A stretch of 32,159 nt of DNA from Planctomycetota bacterium. Its GTDB lineage: Bacteria; Planctomycetota; UBA1135; GCA-002686595. The translations under genes were made by a program, and so were the position numbers. The notes beneath the pieces are model-generated. The model saw nothing but the letters and a program-made list of their open reading frames with translations, did no database searches and had not been told where the DNA came from. The DNA is taken from assembly GCA_029259595.1 (NCBI GenBank), contig JAJDEW010000053.1, positions 1 to 32,159 on the forward strand. The letters run 5' to 3'. Positions 24,781 to 32,159 of this stretch are shown here, piece by piece; within the stretch, counting starts at the first letter, position 1; each line of letters begins with the position of its first letter.

Positions 24781-24809
24781 TTCGACAAATTCTTCTGTCT
24801 AGTCAGGAT
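24781..24809 (+). promoter_or_regulatory. Probable sigma-70-type promoter of the winged-helix regulator
   Basis: TTCGAC (24781-24786), a 17-base spacer and CAGGAT (24804-24809) are followed after 8 bases by the TTG start at 24818. The spacer is AT-rich against its surroundings and contains GACA...TGTC (24785-24788, 24797-24800), a possible small operator half-site pair. The layout predicts a leaderless mRNA. Confidence 0.4.
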
Positions 24810-24817
24810 CTCTTGTC

Positions 24818-25399
24818 TTGAAGAAGACCCGCCCCGAACCGGCGACCGCCGCCCTCGAAGAGGTCACCGAGCCCGCCCGCGCCATCACCCTCCTGGCGGC
24901 GCCCCGACTCGCGATCCTCGCGCGCGCCGCCTCGCCCCACAGCGCCACCGAGATCGCCGCAGAACTGGACCTTCCGCGCCAGCGGGTGAACTACCACGTG
25001 CAGGCGCTCGCCAAGGCGGGCTTTCTGGTGCGCGCCGGCCGGCGCAAGAAGCGCAACCTGTGGGAGCAGCGCTGGCGCCGCTCGGCCACGGCCTACCACC
25101 TGGCGCCGGAGCTCCTGGGCGCGCTGCGAGCCGAGCGGAACGGGCTCGCCGACCCCGTCGCGCTCGGCGCGGCGGAGGCGACCGAGCCGGCGGCCTTCGC
25201 GCTGGACGTGGACTTGCACTTCGCCTCGGACGAAGCGCGCCGACGCTTCTCGCAAGCTCTGCGCGACGCGGTCGCGCACGTCGTAGCCGAGCACGCGCAT
25301 CCGTCCGCGGCCGACTCCGAAGGAGCGCGCCCCTACCGCCTCGCCCTCGGTTGTCGCCCGCTGCCGACCACCGACGACGCGACGCGCGAAGAAGCGTGA
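24818..25399 (+). CDS. Winged-helix (ArsR-like) transcriptional regulator
   Basis: A 193-residue protein beginning with TTG at 24818. The DNA-binding domain occupies residues about 22-90: LLAAPRLAILARAA, then SATEIAAELDLPRQRVNYHVQALAKAGFLV with the recognition helix around PRQRVNYHVQAL, and the wing VRAGRRKKRNLWEQRW. This is the helix-turn-helix_20/ArsR-type arrangement. The C-terminal half (LHFASDEARRRFSQALRDAVAHVV) may serve dimerisation or ligand sensing, as in YdeT/YxaD-like proteins; there are no Cys, so metal sensing through a Cys pair is excluded. The TTG start is supported by the promoter-like sequence just before it and by the lack of another start ahead of the HTH. Targets are unknown; autoregulation of the divergent intergenic region is possible. 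Confidence 0.8.
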   Translation: MKKTRPEPATAALEEVTEPARAITLLAAPRLAILARAASPHSATEIAAELDLPRQRVNYHVQALAKAGFLVRAGRRKKRNLWEQRWRRSATAYHLAPELLGALRAERNGLADPVALGAAEATEPAAFALDVDLHFASDEARRRFSQALRDAVAHVVAEHAHPSAADSEGARPYRLALGCRPLPTTDDATREEA

Positions 25400-25420
25400 A
25401 GCCCGCGCGGAGTCCGTCGA

Positions 25421-25437
25421 AGAAGTGCTTCGGATGC
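25421..25437 (+). repeat. 17-base dispersed repeat, copy 2
   Basis: AGAAGTGCTTCGGATGC, identical to the minus-strand copy at 20597-20613. It lies 22 bases after the regulator's stop codon and 110 bases before the fucosidase. A small CGAAG/CTTCG hairpin (25418-25432) overlaps its left part. Confidence 0.5.
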
Positions 25438-25513
25438 CGGGGCGATTGGAAACGAACACGACGCGACAGCGGGTTGGACCGAACGGTCGCACGATCCCAG
25501 GATGGATGCGGGT

Positions 25514-25519
25514 TAGGCT
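25514..25519 (+). promoter_or_regulatory. -10-like box TAGGCT before the fucosidase
   Basis: GGTTAGGCT lies 28 nt before the ATG at 25548 and has the TTAGGNT form shared with rtcB and the EreA-like gene. It would give a short leader of about 20 bases, with no clear Shine-Dalgarno. Confidence 0.35.
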
Positions 25520-25547
25520 CCACGGACCCCTTCCACGCCCTTCGGAC

Positions 25548-26969
25548 ATGATCGCAACGACCGCAGCCCTCGCTCTCGCCTTCACGCTCGTCGTCCAGGA
25601 CTACGTCCCGCCCCAGGATCCGGCGGTGCGGGCGAAGCTCGCGGCCTGGCAGGATCTGAAGTTCGGCTTGCTGATGCACTGGGGGGTCTACAGCCAGCGC
25701 GGCATCGTCGAGTCGTGGACGCTGTGCAGTGAGGACCAACCGTGGTGTGACCGCGACGGGGCGAACTACGTCGACTACGTGCGCGAGTACGAGCGCTTGA
25801 TCGAGACCTTTGACCCGCGCGGGTTCGATCCCGCGCCGTGGGCTGCGACCGCGCGCGCGGCCGGCATGAAGTACGTCGTCTTCACCACGAAGCACCACGA
25901 CGGCTTCGCCATGTTCGACACGCAGCTGTCGGACTACTCGATCGCATCGGAACGTTGCCCGTTCCACACGAGTCCGAAGGCCGACGTCACGAAGGCAATC
26001 TTCGAGGCCTTCCGGGCCGCAGACTTCTGGACGGGCGTCTACTTCTCGAAGCCCGATTGGCACCACGACGACTACTGGGCACCCGAGTGGGCCACGCCGA
26101 ACCGCTGCAACAACTACGACACTGGCAAGTACCCCGAGCGTTGGCAGCGCTTCCGCGACTTCACGTTCGGTCAGCTCGAGGAGCTCATGACCGGGTACGG
26201 CCCGATCGACATCCTGTGGCTCGACGGCGGCTGGGTGCGCCCCGACGACACGATCACCGACGAGGTGCGCGCCTGGGGCTACGACATCCCGAGCTGGGAG
26301 CAGGACATCGACATGCCGCGCATCGCGACGATGGCGCGCGCGCACCAGCCCGGGCTCTTGATCGTCGACCGCACGGTGCACGGTCCCTACGAGAACTACC
26401 GCACGCCCGAGCAGCGCGTGCCGGACGAGGCGCTGCCGTATCCGTGGGAAACCTGCCTGACCCTGTCGCAGAGCTGGTCCTGGGTCGCGGAACCCGAGTT
26501 CAAGTCGACGCGCGAGCTGGTGCACACGCTGGTCGACGTCGTCGCGAAGGGCGGGAACCTGCTCTTGAACGTCGCCCCTTCTACCGAGGGCAGGTGGGAC
26601 GAAGGAGCGAGCGAGCGTCTAGCCGAGATCGGTACGTGGTTGGACCTGAACGGTTCCGCACTCTACGGCACGCGCCCGATCGCGCCGTACGTCTCCGACG
26701 ACGTGCGCTACACGCGCGCCAAGGACGGCGGCCCGGTCTACGTCATCCGCCTCGCCGCCGACGGAGAGACCGAGCCTCCCGCGGAGATCAACTTCAGCGG
26801 TCTGCGCGCGCGCTCGGGCAGTGCGATCCGCTGCCTCGAGACCGGCGACGCGCTGCCCTGGATCCGCGCCGGAGAGACGACCTCCGCCGCGCTCCTTCCC
26901 GAGCTGCGCGCGCGCCTGAAGAGCCGTCACGCCTGGACGCTCGTCCTCGACGAACCCGACCTGCCGTAG
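25548..26969 (+). CDS. Exported alpha-L-fucosidase, GH29
   Basis: A 473-residue exported glycosidase. A short signal (MIATTAALALAFTLVVQD) precedes the catalytic barrel. GH29 signatures are FGLLMHWGVYS (39-49), FDPRGFDPAPWAATARAAGMKY, VFTTKHHDGFAMFDT (111-125), GVYFSKPDWH (163-172) and the catalytic motif DILWLDGGW with nucleophile Asp226. The later GNLLLNVAPSTEGRW and LGTWLDLNGSALYGTRPIAP equivalents (around 345-385) close the barrel and lead into a C-terminal beta domain. It should release fucose from glycans, with algal or host fucosylated polysaccharides as plausible substrates. No sulfatase, transporter or other glycosidase gene lies beside it, so this is not a polysaccharide-utilisation cluster within the window. 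It is convergent with the second kinase, 13 bases between the stop codons. Confidence 0.95.
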   Translation: MIATTAALALAFTLVVQDYVPPQDPAVRAKLAAWQDLKFGLLMHWGVYSQRGIVESWTLCSEDQPWCDRDGANYVDYVREYERLIETFDPRGFDPAPWAATARAAGMKYVVFTTKHHDGFAMFDTQLSDYSIASERCPFHTSPKADVTKAIFEAFRAADFWTGVYFSKPDWHHDDYWAPEWATPNRCNNYDTGKYPERWQRFRDFTFGQLEELMTGYGPIDILWLDGGWVRPDDTITDEVRAWGYDIPSWEQDIDMPRIATMARAHQPGLLIVDRTVHGPYENYRTPEQRVPDEALPYPWETCLTLSQSWSWVAEPEFKSTRELVHTLVDVVAKGGNLLLNVAPSTEGRWDEGASERLAEIGTWLDLNGSALYGTRPIAPYVSDDVRYTRAKDGGPVYVIRLAADGETEPPAEINFSGLRARSGSAIRCLETGDALPWIRAGETTSAALLPELRARLKSRHAWTLVLDEPDLP

Positions 26970-26982
26970 GTCCCGCCGGCGT

Positions 26983-29934
26983 TCAGCGCGCTTCGGCGTT
27001 CCAGAAGGCGGCTTCGTCGGGTCGCTCCCAGGCGGTGTAGAGCTCGGCGAGCACGATCTTCGACGTGCTGCGCAGCCAGGCGAGGTCGGGAGTGTCGTCC
27101 TCGAGTGCCTCCGCGCGTTCGACCGCGTCGAGCAGGAGCTTCTCCGCCTGCTCGAAGCGACCGAGCTTGCTGTGGAGGCGCCCGATGCCCATCAAGGTTT
27201 GCACGAAGCCGGCCGGGCTCGGGTTCGACTGCCCGCGGCGCAGGGCCAGCGCTTCCTCCAGGTAGGGCTCGGCTTCCTGCGCGCGGCCCAGGTCGATCAG
27301 CAGTGCCCCATGGAGCCCCAGCACTTCGCACAGCTCCTCCTCGCCGCCGGGGATGTTCTCGCGGAAGGCCTCGAGCGAGCGCTGGAGGAGTCGCTCCGCG
27401 GCGTCGGTGCGCCCGCGGGCGCCTTCCATCTGGCCGGCGTTTCTGTAGGCGTAGCCCAGGTCCTCCCAGCGCGGAGGATCGGCGCCTTCGAGCGCCTCGA
27501 TGATGACCAGCTGCTGATCGACGGCCTCCTCGAAACGTCCTGTATTGGCGTAGAGGTAGCTCAGGTTGCGACGCTCCCGCAGGATCTTGGCGTCGTCGGG
27601 CCGCAGCACGCCGAGGTCGATCTCAATCGCGCGTTCGCGCAGCTCGATCGACTCGGGAATGGCGTCCCTCAGCTCGAGCGCGGCGGCCAAGCCCACCATC
27701 ACGCTGGCCAGTCCGTAGTGATCCTCGCCGACGGCCGCGCGCCAACAAGCCAGCGCTTCGCGGAAGTGCGCGATGCTCCGATCCACGTCCCCGATGTCCA
27801 CCTCGGCCGAAGCCAGGTTGTAGATCGAGTTGCAGATCGAGGGGTGGCCCGGTTCGAAGACGCGACGGATGATCGCATCGGCCTCCTGGAAGAGCGCGAG
27901 CGCTTCCGCGGCGCGGCCGCCCCGCAACAAGCTCCAACCGAGCGACGCCTTCGTCCCCGCCACGCTCAGGGCCGCGTCGCCGTCCTTCGCGCTCTTGGAC
28001 GCGATGACCTCGCGCAGGAGCGCCTCGGACTCGTCCAGCCGGCCGCGATCCGTCAAGACATACGACAGGTCGATCTTGGCAGCCCACACCTCGTCGTGAT
28101 CGTCACCGCCATGAACGTCGCGCAAGAGCGCCAAGCCCGCACGTCCACGCTCCTCTGCCAGCTCGACCTGGCCCGTCAACACGAGCGGCTCGACCAAACG
28201 GGCGTTCAGCAGACCGAGCCGGCGCGGATCGGGCTCGCCGCTCGCCTCCAGCGCCGCGAGCGCGCGCTCGTAGAATTCGACGGCCTCGGTGTAGCGCGTT
28301 TGCCGGCTTCGCAAAGAGCCGAGATCCGCCAGGCTGTCGGCAACCTCGAGACTGCTCTCGCCGAATTCGCTGCGACGACGCTCGAGAGCTTCGAGCAAGA
28401 GCGGCTCGGAAGACTCGATCAGGTTCAGTTGGCCGTACGCACGCCCCATCGTCGCCATCAGCCGCGTCTGCACGCGCGGGTGCTCGACGAGCCGCGTGCG
28501 GATGCGTTCGGCGCCGCGATCCAGGAGCTCCTTGGCGGTCAGCGTTACACCGAGGCTCGTGACCGGCGACGCGTGCTCGAACAGGCCCACGAGGAAGTCG
28601 GAGGTCTCGGTCGCCGTGTCGCGCTCGAGCTGCACGATCTCGAGCGTCGTGGCCAACTCCGCGCGCGCCGCATCGACCTTGACGAGCGTCTCCGCCGTTT
28701 CCGCCCGTGCGGACTCGGCCTTCAGGTACTGCGACGTGCTGACGACGACGCCGGCGAAGAGCGTCAGGAGCAAGAGGCAGAGCCCCGTGACGAGCGCGCG
28801 ATTGCGACGCGCGAACTTGCCGATCTGGTAGATGGCGCTGGGCGGACGCGCCAAAATCGGCTGATCCGCGCGAAAGCGCGCGAGGTCCTCGGCCAGGGCC
28901 TCGGCCGAGGCGTAGCGTTGGTGGCGCTCCTTCGACATCGCCTTGCCGACGATCGTCGAGACGTCGGTCGGAGTGCCGCGCGCCACGCGCGCCAGCGGTA
29001 AAGGCTCTTCGTTGACGATCGCGAGGATCGCTTCGGGCAAGAGCCGGCTCTCGAGCTCGAGCGGCAGCCGTCCCGCGATCAGCTCGTAGGCCAACACGCC
29101 GAGGGCGTAGACGTCCGCGCGCGTGTCCAGCTGCGAGGGATCGCCCTGCACCTGCTCGGGGCTCATGTAGGAAAGCGTCCCGACCAGCTCACCGGTGCGC
29201 GTCACCATCGTGGTCTGGTTGAAGTCGGACTCGATCGCGCGTGCGACTCCGAAGTCGAGCACCTTCGGGTTCCCCTCGGTGTCGACGAGGATGTTGCCCG
29301 GCTTGAGATCGCGATGGATGACGCCCTTCTGGTGCGCGTGGTGCACGGCGTGCGCGACACCTTCGACCAAGCCGAGCAGCTCGCGCAGGCCGGGCTTGCG
29401 CTCGGCGACGTAGCGCGTGATCGGAACGCCGCGCACCAGTTCCATCGCGAAGAAGGGTTGCAGCCCGTTTTCCGTGCGCGCGACGCCGGCGTCGTAAATC
29501 TGCGCGATGCCCGGGTGGTTCAGCCAGCCGAGGACACGCGCTTCGTGCTCGAAGCGCCGCAACAGTTCCTCGGGCGTGAAGCCCGAGCGGATGACCTTCA
29601 ACGCGACCTGCCGGCGCGGCGTCTCCTGTTCGGCTTCGTAGACGACTCCCATGCCGCCGCGCCCGAGCTCGGCGACGACGCGGTACGACCCGATCCGTTG
29701 CGGACGCTGCGTAACTTCGCCCGGAAGCACGCCGGCGATCTCGACCTCGATCGCGTCCAACAGCGAGGACTCGAGGCTGACGCTGCTCCGATCGGCGCGC
29801 AGGAGATCCTCGACCAGCTCGCGTAGCGCGACGTCGTCACCGCAGGCCGCGTCCAGTCGCGCCTTCTGTTCGTCCGCCGGCCGGTCGCAGACGTCGAAGA
29901 AGATCTCGTTGGCGCGCGAATAGCGGTCGTCCAT
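26983..29934 (-). CDS. Membrane-anchored Ser/Thr protein kinase with TPR domain
   Basis: A 983-residue PknB-type kinase. Residues 1-75 form a helical N-terminal segment (FDVCDRPADEQKARLDAACG, LRELVEDLLRADRS) common in planctomycete kinases. The kinase domain (about 84-355) has GRGGMGVVYEA, Lys113 (VALKVI), HRDLKPGNI with Asp209, DFGVARA with Asp227, and GTLSYMSPEQ. A transmembrane helix lies at about 379-399. The extracytoplasmic part from about 440 onward has a dozen or so TPRs (for example ADSLADLGSLRSRQTRYTEA, SYLYANTGRFEEA and LGLHGALLIDLGRAQEAEPY). GGGAGGAG lies 4 nt before the ATG, the best Shine-Dalgarno in the window, and TAGACT lies upstream. Unlike the first kinase it has a normal DFG. 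Substrates are unknown. Confidence 0.94.
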   Translation of the reverse strand: MDDRYSRANEIFFDVCDRPADEQKARLDAACGDDVALRELVEDLLRADRSSVSLESSLLDAIEVEIAGVLPGEVTQRPQRIGSYRVVAELGRGGMGVVYEAEQETPRRQVALKVIRSGFTPEELLRRFEHEARVLGWLNHPGIAQIYDAGVARTENGLQPFFAMELVRGVPITRYVAERKPGLRELLGLVEGVAHAVHHAHQKGVIHRDLKPGNILVDTEGNPKVLDFGVARAIESDFNQTTMVTRTGELVGTLSYMSPEQVQGDPSQLDTRADVYALGVLAYELIAGRLPLELESRLLPEAILAIVNEEPLPLARVARGTPTDVSTIVGKAMSKERHQRYASAEALAEDLARFRADQPILARPPSAIYQIGKFARRNRALVTGLCLLLLTLFAGVVVSTSQYLKAESARAETAETLVKVDAARAELATTLEIVQLERDTATETSDFLVGLFEHASPVTSLGVTLTAKELLDRGAERIRTRLVEHPRVQTRLMATMGRAYGQLNLIESSEPLLLEALERRRSEFGESSLEVADSLADLGSLRSRQTRYTEAVEFYERALAALEASGEPDPRRLGLLNARLVEPLVLTGQVELAEERGRAGLALLRDVHGGDDHDEVWAAKIDLSYVLTDRGRLDESEALLREVIASKSAKDGDAALSVAGTKASLGWSLLRGGRAAEALALFQEADAIIRRVFEPGHPSICNSIYNLASAEVDIGDVDRSIAHFREALACWRAAVGEDHYGLASVMVGLAAALELRDAIPESIELRERAIEIDLGVLRPDDAKILRERRNLSYLYANTGRFEEAVDQQLVIIEALEGADPPRWEDLGYAYRNAGQMEGARGRTDAAERLLQRSLEAFRENIPGGEEELCEVLGLHGALLIDLGRAQEAEPYLEEALALRRGQSNPSPAGFVQTLMGIGRLHSKLGRFEQAEKLLLDAVERAEALEDDTPDLAWLRSTSKIVLAELYTAWERPDEAAFWNAEAR

Positions 29935-29977
29935 GGCTCCTCCCGCGGAGTCGTGTGACCCGGCGTTCGGGCGGGAC

Positions 29978-29983
29978 AGTCTA
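29978..29983 (-). promoter_or_regulatory. -10-like box TAGACT before the second kinase
   Basis: GTAGACT on the minus strand lies about 44 bases before the ATG at 29934. With the strong GGGAGGAG ribosome binding site this gives a conventional leader, in contrast to the leaderless-looking genes that use the same hexamer. Confidence 0.4.
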
Positions 29984-30160
29984 CGGGAGAGCTGCGGGAA
30001 GGTCGCGCCCAGGGCGGGTTCCGGAGGGAGTTTGGCCGGAGTGCCAAGGTCGCCTTCGCGTCGCTCCTGATGGCGACGCGGGGCGACGACGCGACGGGCA
30101 TCGCCTGCCTTTCGAGTCGAGGACTTGCGACCGACGCGCCGGCCGACCCCGCCGGTTCCT

Positions 30161-30166
30161 TAGGAT
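30161..30166 (+). promoter_or_regulatory. -10-like box TAGGAT, probable leaderless start
   Basis: TTAGGAT is followed by six bases (GGCGCC) and the ATG at 30173, the same spacing as TATCTT before the ATG at 12706. There is no room for a Shine-Dalgarno. Confidence 0.45.
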
Positions 30167-30172
30167 GGCGCC

Positions 30173-31393
30173 ATGGTCCTCCTTCCGCTCGCGTTGCTCC
30201 TCCTCGCCCAGGACGTCGACTTGCTCGGTCAGAGCGTTCGCATCGAGGAGGGGTTCCTGAAGGCGCTGACGTTGCCGCTCGAAGGCTCGATCCAGGAACC
30301 CGAGGGTCCCGGCTGGGAGTTCCTGATGCGGGAGTGCGCCGCGAGCGAGATCGTCGCGATCGGCGAGCAGCACGGGCTCGCCGAGGTCCCGATCTTCACG
30401 GCTGCTTTGTTCGAAGCGCTCGCCAAGGGGCATGACTTCCGCTACCTCGCGCTCGAGAACGGCCCTTGGACGATGCACCGCTTCGGCGCGCCACCTTTCC
30501 GCGGCGACTTCGGTGCGATCGAGGCGGAGGTGCGCGCGAATCCGATGTGCCTCGCCTTCGCCTTCCGGGAAGAGCTGGCGCTCATGGCCTTCGCCGGCAA
30601 GGTCTCCGCCGCCAAGCACGATCCGTTGTGGGGCATCGACCAGGTCACGGGCGCTTCGTGGCACCTGTTCGCGATCGCCGACGCGCTCGACGACGAAGAC
30701 GTCTCGACGGAGGTCGCGCGACTCGCGGAACACGTACTCGAGATCGAGCAGCGCCGTTTTCACGGCAACGCCGCTCCCGCGAACCTCGGACAAGCGGCGT
30801 GGATCTCGCTGCCGTCGTCGATCCGCGAGCTCGAACGCATCGAGGAGCTGTGTGCCGGCCAGCTCCCGCCCGAGGCGGACGCGCGCCTCAAGGGGCTGCG
30901 CCGCTCGAGCCTGATCTACGCCCACAACTGGGCCGGACGGATCTACGCCAACAACTTCGACCGCGAGACGCTGATCAAGGAGATCTTCACCGAGCGTTGG
31001 CGCACCGCGCTACGCCGCGACGGCACGCCTCCCAAGGTCGTCGTCAAGCTCGGCTCGAGCCACCTCGGCCGGCTCGGCAACGTCGCCCGGGTTCCTTCGC
31101 TCGGTTCGTACCTGAGCGGACTGGCCGGCTCGACCGGCGGCGCGACGTTCCATCTGGCCGTCTTCGCGAGCGCCGGCGACCTCGCCATCTCCACCGACTA
31201 TCCATCGATGCAAGCCCTCAGCGCGCACCTCGCGAAGGACGTCCCCGCGGTCCTGGACCTGCGTCGTCTGCGCGAACCCGCCCTGGCCGGTGAATTCGGC
31301 GAGCTCGACCCTTGGCTCGAGTCGCTCGTGTTCGGCTACGACGCGGTCTTGTTCCTCGGAACGGCGACACCGATCACGAACAAGTGGTGGTGA
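30173..31393 (+). CDS. Exported erythromycin esterase/ChaN-like superfamily protein
   Basis: A 406-residue protein. A very short hydrophobic start (MVLLPLALLLLAQD) probably acts as an export signal. The core shows SEIVAIGEQHGLAEVPIFTAALFEAL (59-83) with the GExHG motif (Glu65, His67), then FRYLALENGPW (Glu95) and, much later, VVVKLGSSHLGRLG (about 285-298). This order of motifs is that of the EreA-like/ChaN-like (Tiki) superfamily, whose members include macrolide esterases and haem- or metal-binding proteins. Macrolide hydrolysis cannot be claimed: similarity is limited to the core motifs and there is no resistance context. It stands alone, divergent from the kinase. Confidence 0.75.
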   Translation: MVLLPLALLLLAQDVDLLGQSVRIEEGFLKALTLPLEGSIQEPEGPGWEFLMRECAASEIVAIGEQHGLAEVPIFTAALFEALAKGHDFRYLALENGPWTMHRFGAPPFRGDFGAIEAEVRANPMCLAFAFREELALMAFAGKVSAAKHDPLWGIDQVTGASWHLFAIADALDDEDVSTEVARLAEHVLEIEQRRFHGNAAPANLGQAAWISLPSSIRELERIEELCAGQLPPEADARLKGLRRSSLIYAHNWAGRIYANNFDRETLIKEIFTERWRTALRRDGTPPKVVVKLGSSHLGRLGNVARVPSLGSYLSGLAGSTGGATFHLAVFASAGDLAISTDYPSMQALSAHLAKDVPAVLDLRRLREPALAGEFGELDPWLESLVFGYDAVLFLGTATPITNKWW

Positions 31394-31487
31394 GTTCTCA
31401 GGGGCCGACTAGCGGGTCCTGCGACTTGCCGCTAGCCTGAGTCGGGTCTCGATCTCCGTCCGCGAGCTTGCCCAGTTCCTCGCCAAC

Positions 31488-32159
31488 GTGGTCTCGAAAG
31501 CTTCGATTCGTCTGTCTCGCTGGAAACGGCTCGTCCTGAAGATTTCAACGAGCCTTGTCCTCTCGTTCGTCTTGCTCGAGGGGATGTTGCGGGTCTTGCT
31601 CTTCACTTCGAACCCCGCCCTTGCCCAGCTCGCCGGCCCCTTGCGGCAGCCAGGCCTGTTTGCGCATCACTCCAGCGAGGACTGGTGGAAGCTCCACCAC
31701 CGGCTTCGGCGTACGCAAAGCTCCCGTTCCCCGCGCACCTGGGCGGCTCCCGACTCGAAGCTCGGTTGGGTCACGGCGAGTTCCATTGCACCGGGGACTT
31801 ATGCGCACCGTATGGAGCGCTGGGAACATGTGTTCGCGGGCCGACGCCCCGTGCTCCTCTTCGGGGACTCGTTCGCGCGCTGCATGGGCGAGAGGGGAGA
31901 GTGCTTCGAGGGGTTGATGCAACGCTCGGGTCTGGGCCGCCGCTTCGTGCTCGTGAACTATGGCACCAACGGCTACGGCTTCGACCAAACGTGCCTCTTG
32001 GCCCAGGCAGCCGTCGGTCGTTGGCTCGCGCACGACCCCATCGTCATCCTTTCTGTCTTCGTGGACGACGACCTGAAGCGAACGGAGCTTCGGCTGCGCG
32101 ATTGGCCCAAGCCGTACTATCGAGTTCGCGCGCCTGACCGACTCGAGCTCGTCCCGCCG
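31488..32159 (+). CDS. SGNH-hydrolase-like membrane-anchored protein (3' truncated by window)
   Basis: An open frame runs from GTG 31488 past the right end without a stop (224 codons visible). After a basic start (SRWKRLVLK) comes one transmembrane helix (ISTSLVLSFVLLEGMLRVLLF, about 19-39). The globular part shows VLLFGDSFARC, the block I Gly-Asp-Ser of SGNH/GDSL esterases, then LVNYGTNGYGFDQTCLLA, matching the Gly-x-Asn block, and DPIVILSVFVDDDLKR. The catalytic Asp/His near the C-terminus would lie outside the window. The enzyme would remove or transfer acyl groups, possibly on envelope polysaccharide. The frame is open from 31413; GTG 31488 is chosen because it begins just before the anchor. 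No Shine-Dalgarno is evident. Confidence 0.7.
   Translation, partial: MVSKASIRLSRWKRLVLKISTSLVLSFVLLEGMLRVLLFTSNPALAQLAGPLRQPGLFAHHSSEDWWKLHHRLRRTQSSRSPRTWAAPDSKLGWVTASSIAPGTYAHRMERWEHVFAGRRPVLLFGDSFARCMGERGECFEGLMQRSGLGRRFVLVNYGTNGYGFDQTCLLAQAAVGRWLAHDPIVILSVFVDDDLKRTELRLRDWPKPYYRVRAPDRLELVPP

Noticed and set aside
25818..25835. Perfect tRNA T-arm look-alike CGCGGGTTCGATCCCGCG
   Set aside because: It lies inside the fucosidase gene where it encodes the conserved FDPRGFDPAPW region; no anticodon or acceptor arm can be formed around it.
1..32159. CRISPR arrays, insertion sequences, integrase or attachment sites
   Set aside because: No regularly spaced repeats, transposase or integrase motifs, or paired terminal repeats were seen anywhere in the window.

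Overview
This is a high-GC, gene-dense bacterial chromosomal segment. The gene content suggests a planctomycete or a close relative: two large membrane-anchored Ser/Thr protein kinases with TPR-rich C-termini, a seven-repeat FG-GAP protein, a GH29 alpha-L-fucosidase, an exported two-domain endonuclease/exonuclease/phosphatase (EEP) protein, and many exported proteins of unknown function. This assignment rests on gene content and style only. No rRNA, tRNA, CRISPR array, transposase or phage gene was found.

Layout. The window opens with the last 48 codons of an unidentified gene, then an FG-GAP protein and an exported Cys-motif protein on the minus strand. Next is a small anchored orphan protein on the plus strand; this stretch (about 1.5-3.4 kb) is visibly less GC-rich than the rest. 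From 3.8 to 12.7 kb come the EEP protein (+), then on the minus strand a kinase, a TM0106-type RecB-like nuclease/helicase, a DUF1569 (DinB-like) protein and a small conserved protein. From 12.7 to 20.3 kb are two small unknown genes (+), a class C beta-lactamase-fold hydrolase (-), the RNA ligase RtcB (+), an exported unknown (+), an S33-type alpha/beta hydrolase (+) and acylphosphatase (+). From 20.6 to 25.4 kb are a CPA2-type cation/proton antiporter (+), a PLP-dependent decarboxylase (-), class I fructose-bisphosphate aldolase (-), a tiny lipoprotein-like gene (-) and a winged-helix regulator with a TTG start (+). From 25.5 kb to the end are the fucosidase (+), the second kinase (-), an EreA/ChaN-like exported protein (+) and a truncated SGNH-hydrolase-like gene running off the window (+).

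Most genes appear to be single transcription units that alternate in strand, with several very tight convergent pairs (5 to 13 bp between stop codons). Multi-gene co-transcription is plausible only on the minus strand at 12.6 to 5.4 kb and 24.6 to 21.9 kb. A recurring TAG-type -10-like hexamer (TAGACT, TAGGAT, TAGGGT, TAGGCT, TATCTT) lies just before many genes, sometimes only 6 to 8 nt from the start codon, which suggests leaderless mRNAs.

I did not find a clearly new multi-gene system. The items most worth a second look are the low-GC island with two orphan exported proteins, the promoter/leaderless pattern, a nested inverted-repeat element at 17.8 kb, a 17-nt inverted dispersed repeat whose two copies both read (E/K)KCFGC, and a probable decayed coding stretch upstream of acylphosphatase.
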